The translations under genes and the position numbers were made by a program. Of a DNA stretch of 64,000 nt, positions 26,440-40,019 are shown one piece after another. The stretch comes from Methanothrix soehngenii GP6 (GTDB lineage: Archaea > Halobacteriota > Methanosarcinia > Methanotrichales > Methanotrichaceae). Position 1 is the first letter of the stretch. Each line of letters begins with the position of its first letter. The stretch spans positions 1,054,001-1,118,000 of the forward strand of contig NC_015416.1 of NCBI RefSeq assembly GCF_000204415.1. The letters run 5' to 3'. The notes under the pieces were generated by a model, which ran no database searches, was not told where the DNA came from, and saw only the letters and a program-made list of their open reading frames with translations.

Positions 26440-26599
26440 GGCTCTTCGCTCAATTATGGGGGTGAGTTCAGGCAGAGAATATGGTCTTTTATTCCTCTGC
26501 GCCTCTGTGGTTGGGTCAGTGCATCGCGGTTCACCACAGAGGCACCGAGACACGGAGAATTTCCAATTCGAGTTCACCCATACCAAATGGCGAGGAGCC
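26440..26599 (+). repeat. 160-bp MITE-like repeat, copy 2
   Basis: Same ends (GGCTCTTCGCT / GGCGAGGAGCC), length and internal palindrome as copy 1. It sits immediately before the cysteine-cluster gene; its DNA is open in the same frame, so an annotation starting at 26402 would wrongly fuse repeat-derived residues to that protein. Confidence 0.8.
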
Positions 26600-26611
26600 G
26601 AGAAAGCCATT

Positions 26612-27109
26612 ATGCCTGAGAGAATCTCCCCCGTTTTAAGCAAGCCCCTGGCCAGGTACCTGGAGCTGGAGTTATTGCTTCATAATTTTTTTGAGAGTAC
26701 TGGCTACTGTAAAGAGAATTATGGCAGAACATGTAATGGTTGCTGCAATGAAAATGTCGTTGAATATCCAAAAATTATCGCCGGTTGCAGCGAGCTGGAT
26801 GAAGAGCGAATAAGGATTTATGGCGTGGGCGACTTAACAAGATCTTGCCCTTATTCCAGCGATATAGGTTGCATTCTTAAAACGCATAAGACGCCAAAAT
26901 GCATAGCTTACATCTGCCCCCAATTCACAAAAGCACTGAGTGAGCATGGCATAGATTATGATTGGCTTGAGACACATACACTGCTCATCAGCATTCTTAA
27001 TGAGGCTAAATTCGACTGGTGGAGTGGTTCTAAAATCGAGTCTTATCGCATCAGTGATGAAGAATTCTCAGAGATTAAAAGACAAATCAAAGAATCGTTA
27101 AAGGTATAG
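26612..27109 (+). CDS. cysteine-cluster protein (YkgJ-like, putative metal or Fe-S binding)
   Basis: 165 aa from ATG 26612 (MPERISPVLSKPLARYLELE). About 14 cysteines are spread in pairs: C...CNGCC near 40-46, RSCPYSSDIGC near 86-96, and PKCIAYICPQ near 104-113. The pattern resembles YkgJ-type CxxxCxxC clusters that bind zinc or iron-sulfur. The Cys-free C-terminus is helical. The open frame continues upstream to 26402 only because MITE copy 2 happens to be open; the real start is after the repeat. Function unknown. Confidence 0.6.
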   Translation: MPERISPVLSKPLARYLELELLLHNFFESTGYCKENYGRTCNGCCNENVVEYPKIIAGCSELDEERIRIYGVGDLTRSCPYSSDIGCILKTHKTPKCIAYICPQFTKALSEHGIDYDWLETHTLLISILNEAKFDWWSGSKIESYRISDEEFSEIKRQIKESLKV

Positions 27110-27190
27110 CTAGAGAAGGCTGCCAAATAGTCAGACATATCAAAGGAAAAAATACGCCTCACGGCCTTTATGGATTAGTAGTGATTAGGT

Positions 27191-27274
27191 GCGGGGAATG
27201 GGATTCGAACCCACGAACACCTTCGTGACTGGACCCTGAATCCAGCGCCTTTGACCTGGCTTGGCAATCCCCGC
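27191..27274 (-). tRNA. tRNA-Leu (anticodon CAG)
   Basis: 84 nt, class II. On the minus strand the acceptor GCGGGGA pairs with the 3' TCCCCGC-type end. The anticodon stem CTGGA/TCCAG encloses loop TTCAGGG (anticodon CAG). A long variable arm follows, and the T-loop GGTTCGAATCC is intact. No intron, no encoded CCA. Confidence 0.9.
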
Positions 27275-27874
27275 AAAAGGATGCAGCCCAATCTCATGCA
27301 GTAGTAGTATTTAATGGTATTCGTAGGCCTGGCATGCCTGTGCCTCAAGGGTGGCTACTTTTCTCCCAGAGTACTTTTCTCCTATTTCATTTCATCAACC
27401 TCCTCTGATGGCTGACAGGCTGTCTACAGCATCTGCCACCGGAAAAGAGAGTGATTTCTCTATACCAGAACCGCCTTCATTTCTTCCCACAAAAGGTGGC
27501 CGGATTTGCCTCGCCCCCGCGCATGTGCCTGCCCACATGGACACACATCAACGGGATTCCGGTCGCAGTTATTCCGACTTAGCCATATCAATCGCTGTAT
27601 CCAAGACTCCCCGGCGTTGAGGGGGCCAGAGCACTACCGCGCGTTTAATCGCGCGCGGCGTCCACTGAAAAATCGGTTCGTAAGAATAGATCAAACAGAA
27701 CTGATTGCTCAAATCATCCGGCAACGGCCTAGCCCGGATCAGCAGGTAGGCCATGTGCTGGACGCAGCGCTGCCGGAGGGTCGAGGGAGATGAGCATCAC
27801 AAGCGAGCAATCTAGATCAATACCGCTTTTGGCGTCACCAAAAGAAGATTATCTGCACCCATCCATTTTACCAT
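27275..27874. other. intergenic region with one hairpin repeat copy
   Basis: 600 bases without a credible gene. It contains the inverted copy of the GC-rich hairpin repeat (27597-27665). Open frames here have proline/arginine-rich composition and no ribosome sites. Confidence 0.4.
27597..27665 (-). repeat. GC-rich hairpin repeat, inverted copy
   Basis: On the minus strand it reads GTGGACGCCGCG, a CGCGCG palindrome, then CCCCCTCAACGCCGGGG and CTTGGATAC, matching the family at 57.1-59.3 kb. As in the other copies it is preceded by a T-run (ATTTTTCAGTGG). Confidence 0.65.
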
Positions 27875-28453
27875 TCATTCAAACCGGTCCCGTTCCTCTC
27901 TCATGAAGGGCTCGATTCCCGGCATGCTCCCGAACTCGGCCTCATTCATGCACTTCTTCCCGACCTCTTCCGCCTCATAGGGAATTCCGCGCCTCTCCAG
28001 CTCCCCAATCAGCTCCTCCATGAATATCCCCCTCCCGGGCACATGCTCGTGCTCCGCCTCATGCACCCGCCCGCCCGCATAGCCAAAGCTCGTCGTCTGC
28101 ACGCCGCAGCTCGGACTACCGGCCACCCCCACCACGCGCACCCGCACTCCCTCTTTTGCCAGCATCTCCAGTAGATCTGCATAGTGAACGATCAGCGAGC
28201 GGCAGAACTGGCGGAACTGGGGCACATCCAGCTGGTTTCTGGTCACCGCCCAGCGCTCGGTGCCCAGATAGAGCGCCTCCGGACAGGGCAATTGCATCGT
28301 TGGTCCTGCGGGAGAGAAGGATAGAGTATCCAGACCCTTGACCCGGGTCAAAGGATTCAGAAGGCAGTGAGCCACCAGTGCCACCTCCTCTCCGCCGGTA
28401 GCAGGCGATTTTTCCTCTGCCCCGGCCCGAATGCTCTTTCTTGACGGCGGCAT
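27875..28453 (-). CDS. TudS/DUF523-like [4Fe-4S] protein
   Basis: 192 aa. It carries HCLLNPLTRVKG (about 29-40), LPCPEALYLG (about 55-64) and GVAGSPSCG (about 109-117): three cysteines in the spacing used by the DUF523/TudS group to bind a cluster. TudS removes sulfur from 2-thiouracil, while relatives of unknown substrate are common in archaea. The N-terminal 20 residues are disordered, so a later start is possible. Downstream on the same strand nothing obvious is coupled. Substrate unknown. Confidence 0.7.
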   Translation of the reverse strand: MPPSRKSIRAGAEEKSPATGGEEVALVAHCLLNPLTRVKGLDTLSFSPAGPTMQLPCPEALYLGTERWAVTRNQLDVPQFRQFCRSLIVHYADLLEMLAKEGVRVRVVGVAGSPSCGVQTTSFGYAGGRVHEAEHEHVPGRGIFMEELIGELERRGIPYEAEEVGKKCMNEAEFGSMPGIEPFMREERDRFE

Positions 28454-28511
28454 AAAATCACCGAATCATCGCGTACTGAGTCAGAGGCCAGAAAAGAAGG
28501 TCCAGACCAGC

Positions 28512-28991
28512 TCACACCCCTGCCGACTGGTCCTTTCGCTTAACTCCCTGGATATACTGATAAAACCGGATGCCATCCAGGTCCTCATAAAAGATGATCT
28601 TCTCCGCCCTCTCCCCCACCAGGAGCTTCAGGGTGTTGGTATGAAATTCTTCCACATACTCCACGCCGGTAATCACATCCAGGGGCACCGTGCGCACGCT
28701 ATCCCAGGCGATCCCCGGCCGGACGAAATGCACATTCTTATCGGTGGTGACGAGATATCCCAGGATCTTATCGAGCATCCCCATCCTGGCGATGGCCAGC
28801 ATCTGTTCAGATGCCTGGCTGTGAAGAATGGCCGGGGCGATGAGCACCAGCTCCTCCCCAGCTGCGGAGAGCTTCTTGGCTATCCGGCCGAGCTTCTTGG
28901 GAACAACCGGGCTCGGGCCTCTGCCCTCGCCTTTGTTTGCGATTTCGTTCATCTTCTCCAGTGGCCTCAGGTCACAATCTGTTCCAGACAA
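28512..28991 (-). CDS. YokE-like PH-domain protein
   Basis: 159 aa as an open frame; ATG at 28952 (MNEIANKGEG) would avoid a 25-base overlap with purP. The ordered part runs from about 45 to 155: LLVTTDKNVHFVRPGIAWDS then VPLDVITGVEYVEE and TLKLLVGERAEKIIFYEDLD, the strand pattern of bacterial PH domains (bPH/YokE). Role unknown. It is transcribed with purP. Confidence 0.65.
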   Translation of the reverse strand: MSGTDCDLRPLEKMNEIANKGEGRGPSPVVPKKLGRIAKKLSAAGEELVLIAPAILHSQASEQMLAIARMGMLDKILGYLVTTDKNVHFVRPGIAWDSVRTVPLDVITGVEYVEEFHTNTLKLLVGERAEKIIFYEDLDGIRFYQYIQGVKRKDQSAGV

Positions 28992-30127
28992 TCGTTCTCC
29001 AGAGCGATCCTCACCTCGCGAGCGAGCCTGCGGCCAGTGGACATATTGGTCCGCCAGAGGGCATTGCCATAGGGGTGGCCGACAGCCATATGCACATTGG
29101 TCCCACCGCCGATCCTGGGTGCGACATCGTAGATGTAGAAGTTCAGGTCCTTGTCCACACAGGTCTGCAGACAGAAGGGGCCGATGATCCCGGGCTTGTA
29201 GTACTCCTGGGTCGCTTCCACATACATCTCCGCCAGGACGAACGCCTTCTCCAAGAGCGACTCGCGCAGGGTGGCGGAGTTATGTCCACAGACGGTGTAC
29301 TCAGGATTGATCTGCTGTTCATTAAGGGTTAGCTGCTGGGGCGCAGGCAGTCGGCAGTGGCCGTCAAGGCTCGTCTCAAACCTCCAGTCTATGCCGATCA
29401 GTTCAATCCTCTTCGTTATGGGGGAGTAGAAGTAGTCCAGATTGAAGACCGGCCCAATGACATAGCGCTCAATCCTGGCCAGCTCAATCCCATCCTGGTC
29501 GATCACATTCTGGCGCAAGAGGAGATCCGCCTTCTGGCAGTACTCCTCATAGGAGGCAGCAGTGAAAAATCCCCTCTCCAGGGTTTTAACCGCGTGGGGC
29601 AGCTTGACCATAACCAACTGGTTGATGTCCTCCGCTTCGATCGGCTCAGGATATGGCAGACCCGCCTTCTCCAGCAACCAGTAGTAGTCCCTCTTGTCTC
29701 CTCTCTCCTCGGAGCGAAGCAGGTTGCGAGAGCCGAGCAGCGGAAGCGTAAACTGATCCTCCACCGCGTCTATCCCGCAATAGGAGGTGAATGAGCGGTT
29801 GGGGACGAACAGGGTGTTCTTCTCCTTGAGAATATCCTGGTTCTCCGGATCCAAGACATCCGGGAACCGCTTCAGCATCATCACCTCATCGATCATGCCG
29901 GTTATGACATTCCCCTTCTGGTCTCTCTCCGCCCGGAAGTACTTGATATAGGGCTTCTCCCTCCCCTCCTGGCATACCGCCAGGGTCTTGAAATTCTCCT
30001 CCACTGCGCCATCTGCCGTATCCAGGGCAGAGTGGGATGCTATCATTCCGATTCGAAGATTCTTGAGGTCGTATCCCCTCAATACCTCCAGAACCTTACT
30101 GCGATCAATCAAGTCTGAACACCTCAA
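28967..30127 (-). CDS. purP: formate-dependent AICAR formyltransferase-type ligase PurP
   Basis: 386 aa ATP-grasp enzyme. MIASHSALDTADGAV (about 28-42), YIKYFRAE and GIDWRFETSLDGHCRLPA (about 247-264), and the C-terminal GIIGPFCLQT...DVAPRIGGGTNVHM are typical of archaeal PurP. It formylates AICAR with formate and ATP to give FAICAR, late in archaeal purine synthesis. Archaea often carry a second PurP homologue of uncertain substrate; I cannot separate the two here. Confidence 0.88.
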   Translation of the reverse strand: MRCSDLIDRSKVLEVLRGYDLKNLRIGMIASHSALDTADGAVEENFKTLAVCQEGREKPYIKYFRAERDQKGNVITGMIDEVMMLKRFPDVLDPENQDILKEKNTLFVPNRSFTSYCGIDAVEDQFTLPLLGSRNLLRSEERGDKRDYYWLLEKAGLPYPEPIEAEDINQLVMVKLPHAVKTLERGFFTAASYEEYCQKADLLLRQNVIDQDGIELARIERYVIGPVFNLDYFYSPITKRIELIGIDWRFETSLDGHCRLPAPQQLTLNEQQINPEYTVCGHNSATLRESLLEKAFVLAEMYVEATQEYYKPGIIGPFCLQTCVDKDLNFYIYDVAPRIGGGTNVHMAVGHPYGNALWRTNMSTGRRLAREVRIALENDCLEQIVT

Positions 30128-30835
30128 AATAATTATACTGGTCCCTCATATTTCCATCCCAATTTATCAAGGTGACCCTATCATACAAAGAACTGACCTT
30201 CTCAATTCCCGCCTCATTGCTCCGATCCCTTTGAGTCACCAAAGATCCTCTCCCCTTCCCCCTGAAAAGCTGCATGAATCCACACACAATCCACTTGGTC
30301 TGCGCAAATAACCACAGCTCTTCGCCCTCCAGAATAACCTGCTCTTATCATAGCCGCCGATTCCCTCCAGACAATGCAGAAGATGCTCAGGGGCAGAAAT
30401 CCCGCCGGTTCCGGCCAGACACTAGAGCATCTTGCTGCCTTTTGCCAATCCGCACATCCCAAGTACTCGCACCGCGATAAAGATTATGCCCCTCATGTCA
30501 TGCCGCCCGTCCGGGCTCGGCCGCTGCCCGTCCGAATAAGTATCAGCCAAGTTCATAGAGCCGCAGGGGTCCGTTCAATCCGGCAGCCTCAGATTCGGTC
30601 TCCTTATCTTTGGGTGGCGGGATTGGCCTTGTTTTTCCTCCTCTGCTATATCACTACCGCTCCATGGATCTAAAGGATCATAAGATCGTATGATAGTCCG
30701 CCTGCACCATACGTAGGCTTGGGCATTTTCCAGGTATCGCAGACGGGAAGAGCAGCCTCTCCTGGAAATTCATGTGCATTACTTTAATATACCTCAATCT
30801 CATTGGGAGTATTTCACTATTGGGAGCTTGATATT
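30128..30835. other. intergenic region with a possible tail-anchored small protein
   Basis: About 700 bases between purP and leuD. A 57-codon plus-strand frame at 30500-30673 (MPPVRARPLPVRISISQ...) ends in one hydrophobic helix, LWVAGLALFFLLCYITT; it has no Shine-Dalgarno. A TATA-like TTTAATATA at 30783-30791 suits leuD. Nothing else is recognised. Confidence 0.4.
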
Positions 30836-31330
30836 TTGGCGGGCAGAGCTTGGAAGTTCATGGACGATATCGATACCGATGCCATCATCCCCGGTCGCTA
30901 CCTGGTAATGAACGACCCCAGGGAGCTGGCGGTACACCTCTTTGAAGGGGTCAGGCCAAAGATGGCATCAGAGGTCAAAGAAAGCGACTACGTAGTGGCT
31001 GGCGAGAACTTCGGCTGCGGCTCATCGCGAGAGCACGCCCCCTTGGCTCTGAAGGGAGCAGGAATCTCGGCTGTCGTCGCCAAATCCTTTGCCAGAATAT
31101 TCTTCAGAAACGCCATAAACATAGGCCTGCCCCTCTTCATCTGCCCGGATGTGGACAGGATCGAAGATGGCGATCAAATCGAGATCGATATGAAAGGCGG
31201 AGTGATAAAGAACATAACCCGCAAAGAATCCTACAATACCACCCCGCTCCCTGATTTCTTAAGGGAGATCGTGGATGTGGGAGGGCTGGTGGAGTACACC
31301 AGACGACAGGTATCCGGAGCGAAAACATGA
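30836..31330 (+). CDS. leuD: 3-isopropylmalate dehydratase small subunit
   Basis: 164 aa from TTG 30836, nine bases after GGGAG; the earlier TTG at 30803 adds non-family residues. [16 protein letters not shown] (about 10-25), then [22 protein letters not shown], are the LeuD signature. In archaeal small subunits YLVM/YLVY at this loop favours isopropylmalate and YLRT favours homoaconitate, so leucine biosynthesis is favoured over coenzyme B synthesis. It needs a LeuC large subunit not present here. It overlaps the next gene by four bases. Confidence 0.9.
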   Translation: MAGRAWKFMDDIDTDAIIPGRYLVMNDPRELAVHLFEGVRPKMASEVKESDYVVAGENFGCGSSREHAPLALKGAGISAVVAKSFARIFFRNAINIGLPLFICPDVDRIEDGDQIEIDMKGGVIKNITRKESYNTTPLPDFLREIVDVGGLVEYTRRQVSGAKT

Positions 31331-32451
31331 ACTATAAAGTACCAGTTATCAGTGGCGACGGCATCGGCCCAGAGATCATAGCCGAGGGCCAGAAGGTCCT
31401 GGAAGCAGCCGCAGACAAGCACAACTTCTCTTTGGAGTGGATCGATTACTCCATAGGCGCAGAGCATTATCTGAAGACGGGCGAGCTGATAAGCGAGGAG
31501 ACGCTCAAAGAGCTATCCGGATATCGGGCCATCTACCTGGGAGCAATAGGCGACCCGAGGGTCAAGCCGGGCGTGCTGGAGAAGGGCGTCCTTCTCACCA
31601 TGCGCTTCTACCTCGACCAGTACATCAACCTCCGGCCGGTCAAGCTCCTGGAGGGGGTCTGGACTCCTCTTAAGGATAAAACGCCGAAGGATATCGATTT
31701 CGTCGTAGTTCGCGAGAACACTGAGGATTTTTACATCGGCATTGGCAGTCGCGCACAGAAGGGCAAGAGCCACGCCGACTTCCAGATCCGTCGTAACCTC
31801 TATAACATCAAGTTCGGCCTGGATATCGACTCGGACAGCGAGGAGATCGCCTACCAGATAGGCGAGGTCAGCCGGGAGGGCTGCCAGAGAGTGATAAAGT
31901 ACGCCTTCGACCTGGCAAGAAAGCGCCACCAGAAGGTCTCTAGCGTCGACAAGGCCAATGTGCTCAGCGACATCTACGGCTTTTGGAGAGAGGTCCTTTT
32001 AGATGTGGCAAAAGGATATCCAGAGGTCAAATACGACTTCAACTTCGTTGACGCCATCACCATGTGGTTTGTCAAGAACCCGGAGTGGTTCGATGTAGTC
32101 GTCGCCCCCAACATGTTCGGAGATATCATTACCGACCTTGGAGCCATGATCCAGGGCGGCCTGGGCCTGGCTCCGGGAGCCAACCTCAACCCGGAGGGGA
32201 CCAGCATGTTCGAGCCCATACATGGCTCTGCTCCCAAGTACAAGGGCCGGAATATGGTCAACCCCCTGGCCACTATCTGGGCGGGGGCTCTGCTGCTCGA
32301 GCATCTCGGCCAGCCGGCGGCTGCCGAGGATATAGTCTCAGCCATAGAGCGGAACCTATTTGAAGGCCGTATAAAGACATATGACCTGGGAGGAAGCTCA
32401 ACCACCTCCGAGGTGGGATCGGAGATTGCTCGCCTAGTGGGGCTTATCTAA
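31327..32451 (+). CDS. leuB: 3-isopropylmalate dehydrogenase family protein
   Basis: 374 aa, NAD-dependent beta-decarboxylating dehydrogenase. The N-terminus is [25 protein letters not shown] (about 129-142) carries the substrate-binding Arg/Glu region, and the metal site is in [16 protein letters not shown] (about 259-274), with GSAPKYKG next. By linkage to leuD it most likely oxidises 3-isopropylmalate to 2-ketoisocaproate. Homoisocitrate and tartrate dehydrogenase relatives are similar enough that substrate is inferred from context. The ATG overlaps the leuD stop. Confidence 0.88.
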   Translation: MNYKVPVISGDGIGPEIIAEGQKVLEAAADKHNFSLEWIDYSIGAEHYLKTGELISEETLKELSGYRAIYLGAIGDPRVKPGVLEKGVLLTMRFYLDQYINLRPVKLLEGVWTPLKDKTPKDIDFVVVRENTEDFYIGIGSRAQKGKSHADFQIRRNLYNIKFGLDIDSDSEEIAYQIGEVSREGCQRVIKYAFDLARKRHQKVSSVDKANVLSDIYGFWREVLLDVAKGYPEVKYDFNFVDAITMWFVKNPEWFDVVVAPNMFGDIITDLGAMIQGGLGLAPGANLNPEGTSMFEPIHGSAPKYKGRNMVNPLATIWAGALLLEHLGQPAAAEDIVSAIERNLFEGRIKTYDLGGSSTTSEVGSEIARLVGLI

Positions 32452-32538
32452 GTCCCACAAGGGAAAAAGCTTTTATGGGGGATCTCTTCATTCCTCAGTT
32501 AGTGCAGCACATGAGGCTTGAGGCATGCCAGGCCGCGA

Positions 32539-32629
32539 GGGCTCGTAGCTCAGTTAGGCAGAGCGTCTGGCTTTTAAATTTTTGCATGAAGATACCAGGT
32601 GGTCGAGGGTTCAAATCCCCCCGAGCCCG
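32539..32629 (+). tRNA. tRNA-Lys (anticodon TTT) with a 17-nt intron
   Basis: Acceptor GGGCTCG pairs with CGAGCCC (discriminator G at 32629), D-arm TAGCTCAGTTAGGCAGAGC, T-arm GAGGGTTCAAATCCCCC. The anticodon loop CTTTTAA is followed by 17 extra bases (ATTTTTGCATGAAGATA) before the 3' anticodon stem CCAGG. Removing them gives a 74-nt tRNA. The position (37/38) is the canonical archaeal site cut at a bulge-helix-bulge. It is 53 bases upstream of rpoH. Confidence 0.92.
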
Positions 32630-32682
32630 TTTGGAGTTTCCTTGAGCCTGTATGCTGCTCTTTCTAAGAGTTGGTGGTTCTA

Positions 32683-32919
32683 GTGACCAAGTTTGCCGTA
32701 AAAGATCATGAGATGGTTCCGGAACATATTCTGCTCACTCCGGAAGAGGGCCTCGATGTGCTGAAGGAGTTCGGCATCGGCGCGCCACAGCTACCAAAAA
32801 TCCATATAAGTGACCCCGCAGCCAAAGAGATCGGGGCCAAAGTGGGCGACATAATCAAAATAATACGAAAAAGCACAACAGCCAAGCATTCGACCTTTTA
32901 CCGGCTGGTAATCGATTAA
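32683..32919 (+). CDS. rpoH: DNA-directed RNA polymerase subunit H (Rpb5 C-terminal type)
   Basis: 78 aa from GTG 32683 (VTKFAVKDHEMVPEH), with GGTGG five bases upstream; TTG 32671 and GTG 32674 are alternatives. HEMVPEHILLTPEE and LPKIHISDPAAKEIGAKVGD match archaeal RpoH. It opens the polymerase operon, is 10 bases from rpoB'', and is co-transcribed with it. The preceding tRNA-Lys may share the transcript. Confidence 0.93.
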   Translation: MTKFAVKDHEMVPEHILLTPEEGLDVLKEFGIGAPQLPKIHISDPAAKEIGAKVGDIIKIIRKSTTAKHSTFYRLVID

Positions 32920-32929
32920 GGGTGATCTT

Positions 32930-34420
32930 TTGCTCGACAGAAATTCTCTTTATAGCGCTTATTTTACCAGGGATAAGCTGGTGCATCATCATATCAACTC
33001 ATTCAACGATTTCATAGATAAAGGCCTACAAAAGGTGATCGACGAGGTGAACATCATCGAAACCAACATCGAGAACACCTATGTCAAGCTGGGGAACATC
33101 CGGGTGGAAAAGCCCATGGTTCGCGAGGCGGACGGCTCCGTGGAAAGGCTCTACCCCAATGATGCCCGCCTTCGCAACCTGACCTATGCCTCGCCAATAA
33201 AGCTGGAGATGACCATCGTTGAGGGGGAGACGGAGAAAGATCCGGTTGAGGCGGACATAGGGACCCTGCCCATAATGCTCAACTCCAAGGTCTGCAACCT
33301 CTCCGGCCTCAGCGCAGATGAGATGATATCCTTTGGAGAGGACCCCTCTGACCCCGGTGGCTACTTCGTGGTCAACGGATCGGAGAGAGTGATCATGACC
33401 CTGGAGGATCTGGCGCCAAACAAGATTCTAGTGGAGTACAACCAGCGCTACGATGAGAACATCGAGGTGGCCAAGGTCTTCAGTCAGAGGCAGGGCTACA
33501 GATCGCTGGTCATTGTGGAGAGGGGACGCCGATCCATCCTGGAGGTCTCATTCCCCTCCGTCTCGGGCAGATTGAACTTCGTCACCCTTCTCCGCTCGCT
33601 GGGGATGGAGACGGATATGGATATCGTTAAATCGGTATCAGATAACCCGGAGATCATCAAGTTCATGCTGGAGAACCTGGAGGAAGCAGAGGTTTCCACC
33701 AACGATGAGGCCCTGGAGAAGATAGGCTCTCGCGTCGCAGCCGGCCAGGCCAAGGAGTACCAGAAGAAGAGGGCGACCTATGTCCTGGACCGCTACTTGC
33801 TCCCCCACATAGGCGTCGATGAGAAGGATAGGTATGCAAAAGCTCTCTTCCTCTCCCGCATGGCCGAGGCCTGCTTCGAGCTGGCCTTGGCCCGGAGGAA
33901 CGAGGACGACAAGGACCACTACTCCAACAAGAGGCTGAAGCTCTCAGGAGACCTGATGGAAGACCTCTTCCGGGTGGCTTTCAACCGTCTGACCCGAGAC
34001 ATAAAGTATCAGCTGGAGAGAGCTAGCATGAGAAACAGAGACCTGAATGTGGTGACCACCGTCCGGGCGGATGTCCTCACTGAGAGGATGATTCACCCCC
34101 TGGCAACAGGCAACTGGGTAGGAGGGAGAACCGGAGTCTCCCAGCTCCTGGACAGGACCGATTATATGGCCACCCTCTCCCATCTGCGCAGGGTGATATC
34201 TCCACTATCCCGGTCCCAGCCCCACTTCGAGGCCAGAGATCTGCATGCCACCCAGTGGGGACGCATCTGTCCCTCTGAGACGCCAGAGGGTCCAAACTGC
34301 GGCCTGGTGAAGAACTTCGCCCAGGGCGTCGAGCTCTCCAAAGGGATAGACGATTCGGAAGACATCAAGAAGATTCTCATGGATTTAGGGGTAATTTCGG
34401 TAGGTGGTAGCATTGGCTGA
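32930..34420 (+). CDS. rpoB2: DNA-directed RNA polymerase subunit B''
   Basis: 496 aa from TTG, preceded by GGTGATC. It covers the N-terminal half of the beta-like subunit: [20 protein letters not shown] (about 144-163), the fork region, and the ending [24 protein letters not shown], where methanogen B subunits are normally split. It forms one side of the catalytic cleft with B'. It overlaps rpoB' by eight bases. Confidence 0.96.
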   Translation: MLDRNSLYSAYFTRDKLVHHHINSFNDFIDKGLQKVIDEVNIIETNIENTYVKLGNIRVEKPMVREADGSVERLYPNDARLRNLTYASPIKLEMTIVEGETEKDPVEADIGTLPIMLNSKVCNLSGLSADEMISFGEDPSDPGGYFVVNGSERVIMTLEDLAPNKILVEYNQRYDENIEVAKVFSQRQGYRSLVIVERGRRSILEVSFPSVSGRLNFVTLLRSLGMETDMDIVKSVSDNPEIIKFMLENLEEAEVSTNDEALEKIGSRVAAGQAKEYQKKRATYVLDRYLLPHIGVDEKDRYAKALFLSRMAEACFELALARRNEDDKDHYSNKRLKLSGDLMEDLFRVAFNRLTRDIKYQLERASMRNRDLNVVTTVRADVLTERMIHPLATGNWVGGRTGVSQLLDRTDYMATLSHLRRVISPLSRSQPHFEARDLHATQWGRICPSETPEGPNCGLVKNFAQGVELSKGIDDSEDIKKILMDLGVISVGGSIG

Positions 34421-36242
34421 AGTATTGACGGGCGGCGCTAGAGTATATGTGAACGGTGAGATAGTGGGCTATCATGATGATCCCAAGACTCTGGTCGAGA
34501 ACCTCCGCCGCCTCCGGCACTCGGGGAGCATCAGCAGCCAGACGAACGTAGCCTATTTCGAGGATACCGGTGAGATCTTCATGAACACCGACTCTGGCCG
34601 GGCGAGGAGGCCCCTTATCGTGGTCGAGGATGGCCGGGCCCTGGTCACCGATGAGCATGTTACCAGGATCCAGAAGGGAGAGATGAAATTCGATGACCTG
34701 GTGGCTGAGGGCCTGGTGGAGTACCTGGATGCAGAGGAGGAGGAGAACAGCCTCATCGCTATCTGGGAGGAGGACATCACTCCCGAGCATACCCATCTGG
34801 AGCTCGACCCATCCATGATTCTGGGAATCGCTGCCGGCCTGGTCCCCTATCCCGAGCATAACGCCAGCCCCAGAAACACCATGGGCGCGGGAATGGTCAA
34901 GCAGTGCCTGGGCATGTCCACCGCCAACATGAGGCTCCGGCCCGACACCCGCGGCCACTATCTCAACAGCCCTCAGAAGGCTATAGTGCGGACGAAGACC
35001 TCCAAGGCCATCGGCTTTGACGAGAGGCCTGCAGGCCAGAACTTCGTGGTGGCAGTCCTCGCTTATGAGGGATACAACATTGAGGATGCCCTGGTCATGA
35101 ACCGGGGCTCAATCCAACGTGGCCTGGCTCGCAGCCACTTCTTCCGGGTCTCAGAGGCAGAGGAGCGCAAGTACCCCGGCGGCCAGGAGGACAAGTTCGA
35201 GATCCCGGATGTTGAGGTCCGGGGGGCTAGAGGAAGCGAGGCCTATGACCAGCTCGACTCAGACGGCCTGGTCAACCCCAATGCCTATGTGGGCCCCAAT
35301 GACGTCCTGATCGGCAAGACCAGCCCTCCTCGTTTCCTGGAAGAGCCCTCGGAGTTCGGACTGACCCCCCAGCAGAGAAGGGAGACCTCGGTGACCATGC
35401 GCTCCAACGAGAAGGGTGTGGTGGACATGGTCATCCTGACTGAATCCTCCAACGGCAACCGCCTGGCCAAGGTCAAGAGCCGCGACCAGCGCATCCCGGA
35501 ATTGGGCGACAAGTTCGCCTCCCGCCACGGCCAGAAGGGCGTGGTAGGCCTGATCGTCCCCCAGGAGGATATGCCTTTCACCGAGTCGGGCATAGTGCCG
35601 GACCTCTTGCTAAACCCTCATGCCATCCCCTCCCGGATGACCGTTGGACACGTCCTGGAGATGATCGGCGGCAAGGTCGGCTCATTGGACGGGAGGTTCA
35701 TCGATGCCACCGCATTCTTAGGAGAGAACGAGCCGGAGCTCCGCACCGCTCTGACGAAGTTCGGGTTCTCTCATACCGGCAGGGAGATACTGTACAATGG
35801 AGCCACTGGAGAGCAGATCATGGCAGACCTCTTCGTGGGAGTGATCCTCTATCAGAAGCTCTACCACATGGTCACAGGCAAGATGCACGCCCGCTCCCGC
35901 GGCCCAGTGCAGGTCCTCACCCGCCAGCCAACAGAAGGCCGGGCAAGGGAAGGAGGCTTGAGGTTTGGGGAAATGGAGAGGGATGTGCTCATCGCCCATG
36001 GAGCCGCTCTGGCGCTTAAAGAGCGCCTGGTGGACGAGTCGGACAAGGTCACAGAGCTCGTCTGCAGCCATTGCGGCATGATCGCCATTCACGACCGGCG
36101 AAGAAATGCTGACTTCTGCCCGACCTGCGGAGCAGACACTGAGATCTATCCGGTGGAGATGAGCTATGCCTTCAAGCTCCTATTGGACGAGATCAAATCG
36201 CTGGGAGTAGCACCACGACTGATCCTTGAAGACGCTGTTTAG
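34413..36242 (+). CDS. rpoB1: DNA-directed RNA polymerase subunit B'
   Basis: About 609 aa from TTG 34413; GTG 34404 is an alternative. It contains the catalytic-side blocks [39 protein letters not shown] and [13 protein letters not shown], and a C-terminal zinc site CSHCGM...CPTCG (about 553-575). With B'' it makes the complete beta-equivalent. The short overlap with rpoB'' implies coupled translation. Confidence 0.96.
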   Translation: MAEVLTGGARVYVNGEIVGYHDDPKTLVENLRRLRHSGSISSQTNVAYFEDTGEIFMNTDSGRARRPLIVVEDGRALVTDEHVTRIQKGEMKFDDLVAEGLVEYLDAEEEENSLIAIWEEDITPEHTHLELDPSMILGIAAGLVPYPEHNASPRNTMGAGMVKQCLGMSTANMRLRPDTRGHYLNSPQKAIVRTKTSKAIGFDERPAGQNFVVAVLAYEGYNIEDALVMNRGSIQRGLARSHFFRVSEAEERKYPGGQEDKFEIPDVEVRGARGSEAYDQLDSDGLVNPNAYVGPNDVLIGKTSPPRFLEEPSEFGLTPQQRRETSVTMRSNEKGVVDMVILTESSNGNRLAKVKSRDQRIPELGDKFASRHGQKGVVGLIVPQEDMPFTESGIVPDLLLNPHAIPSRMTVGHVLEMIGGKVGSLDGRFIDATAFLGENEPELRTALTKFGFSHTGREILYNGATGEQIMADLFVGVILYQKLYHMVTGKMHARSRGPVQVLTRQPTEGRAREGGLRFGEMERDVLIAHGAALALKERLVDESDKVTELVCSHCGMIAIHDRRRNADFCPTCGADTEIYPVEMSYAFKLLLDEIKSLGVAPRLILEDAV

Positions 36243-36250
36243 GTGTAAAT

Positions 36251-40014
<3,764 letters not shown>

Positions 40015-40019
40015 TAACG

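Noticed and set aside
27351-27793. Plus-strand frames of 89-95 codons
   Set aside because: They span the inverted hairpin repeat and have no ribosome site or motif.
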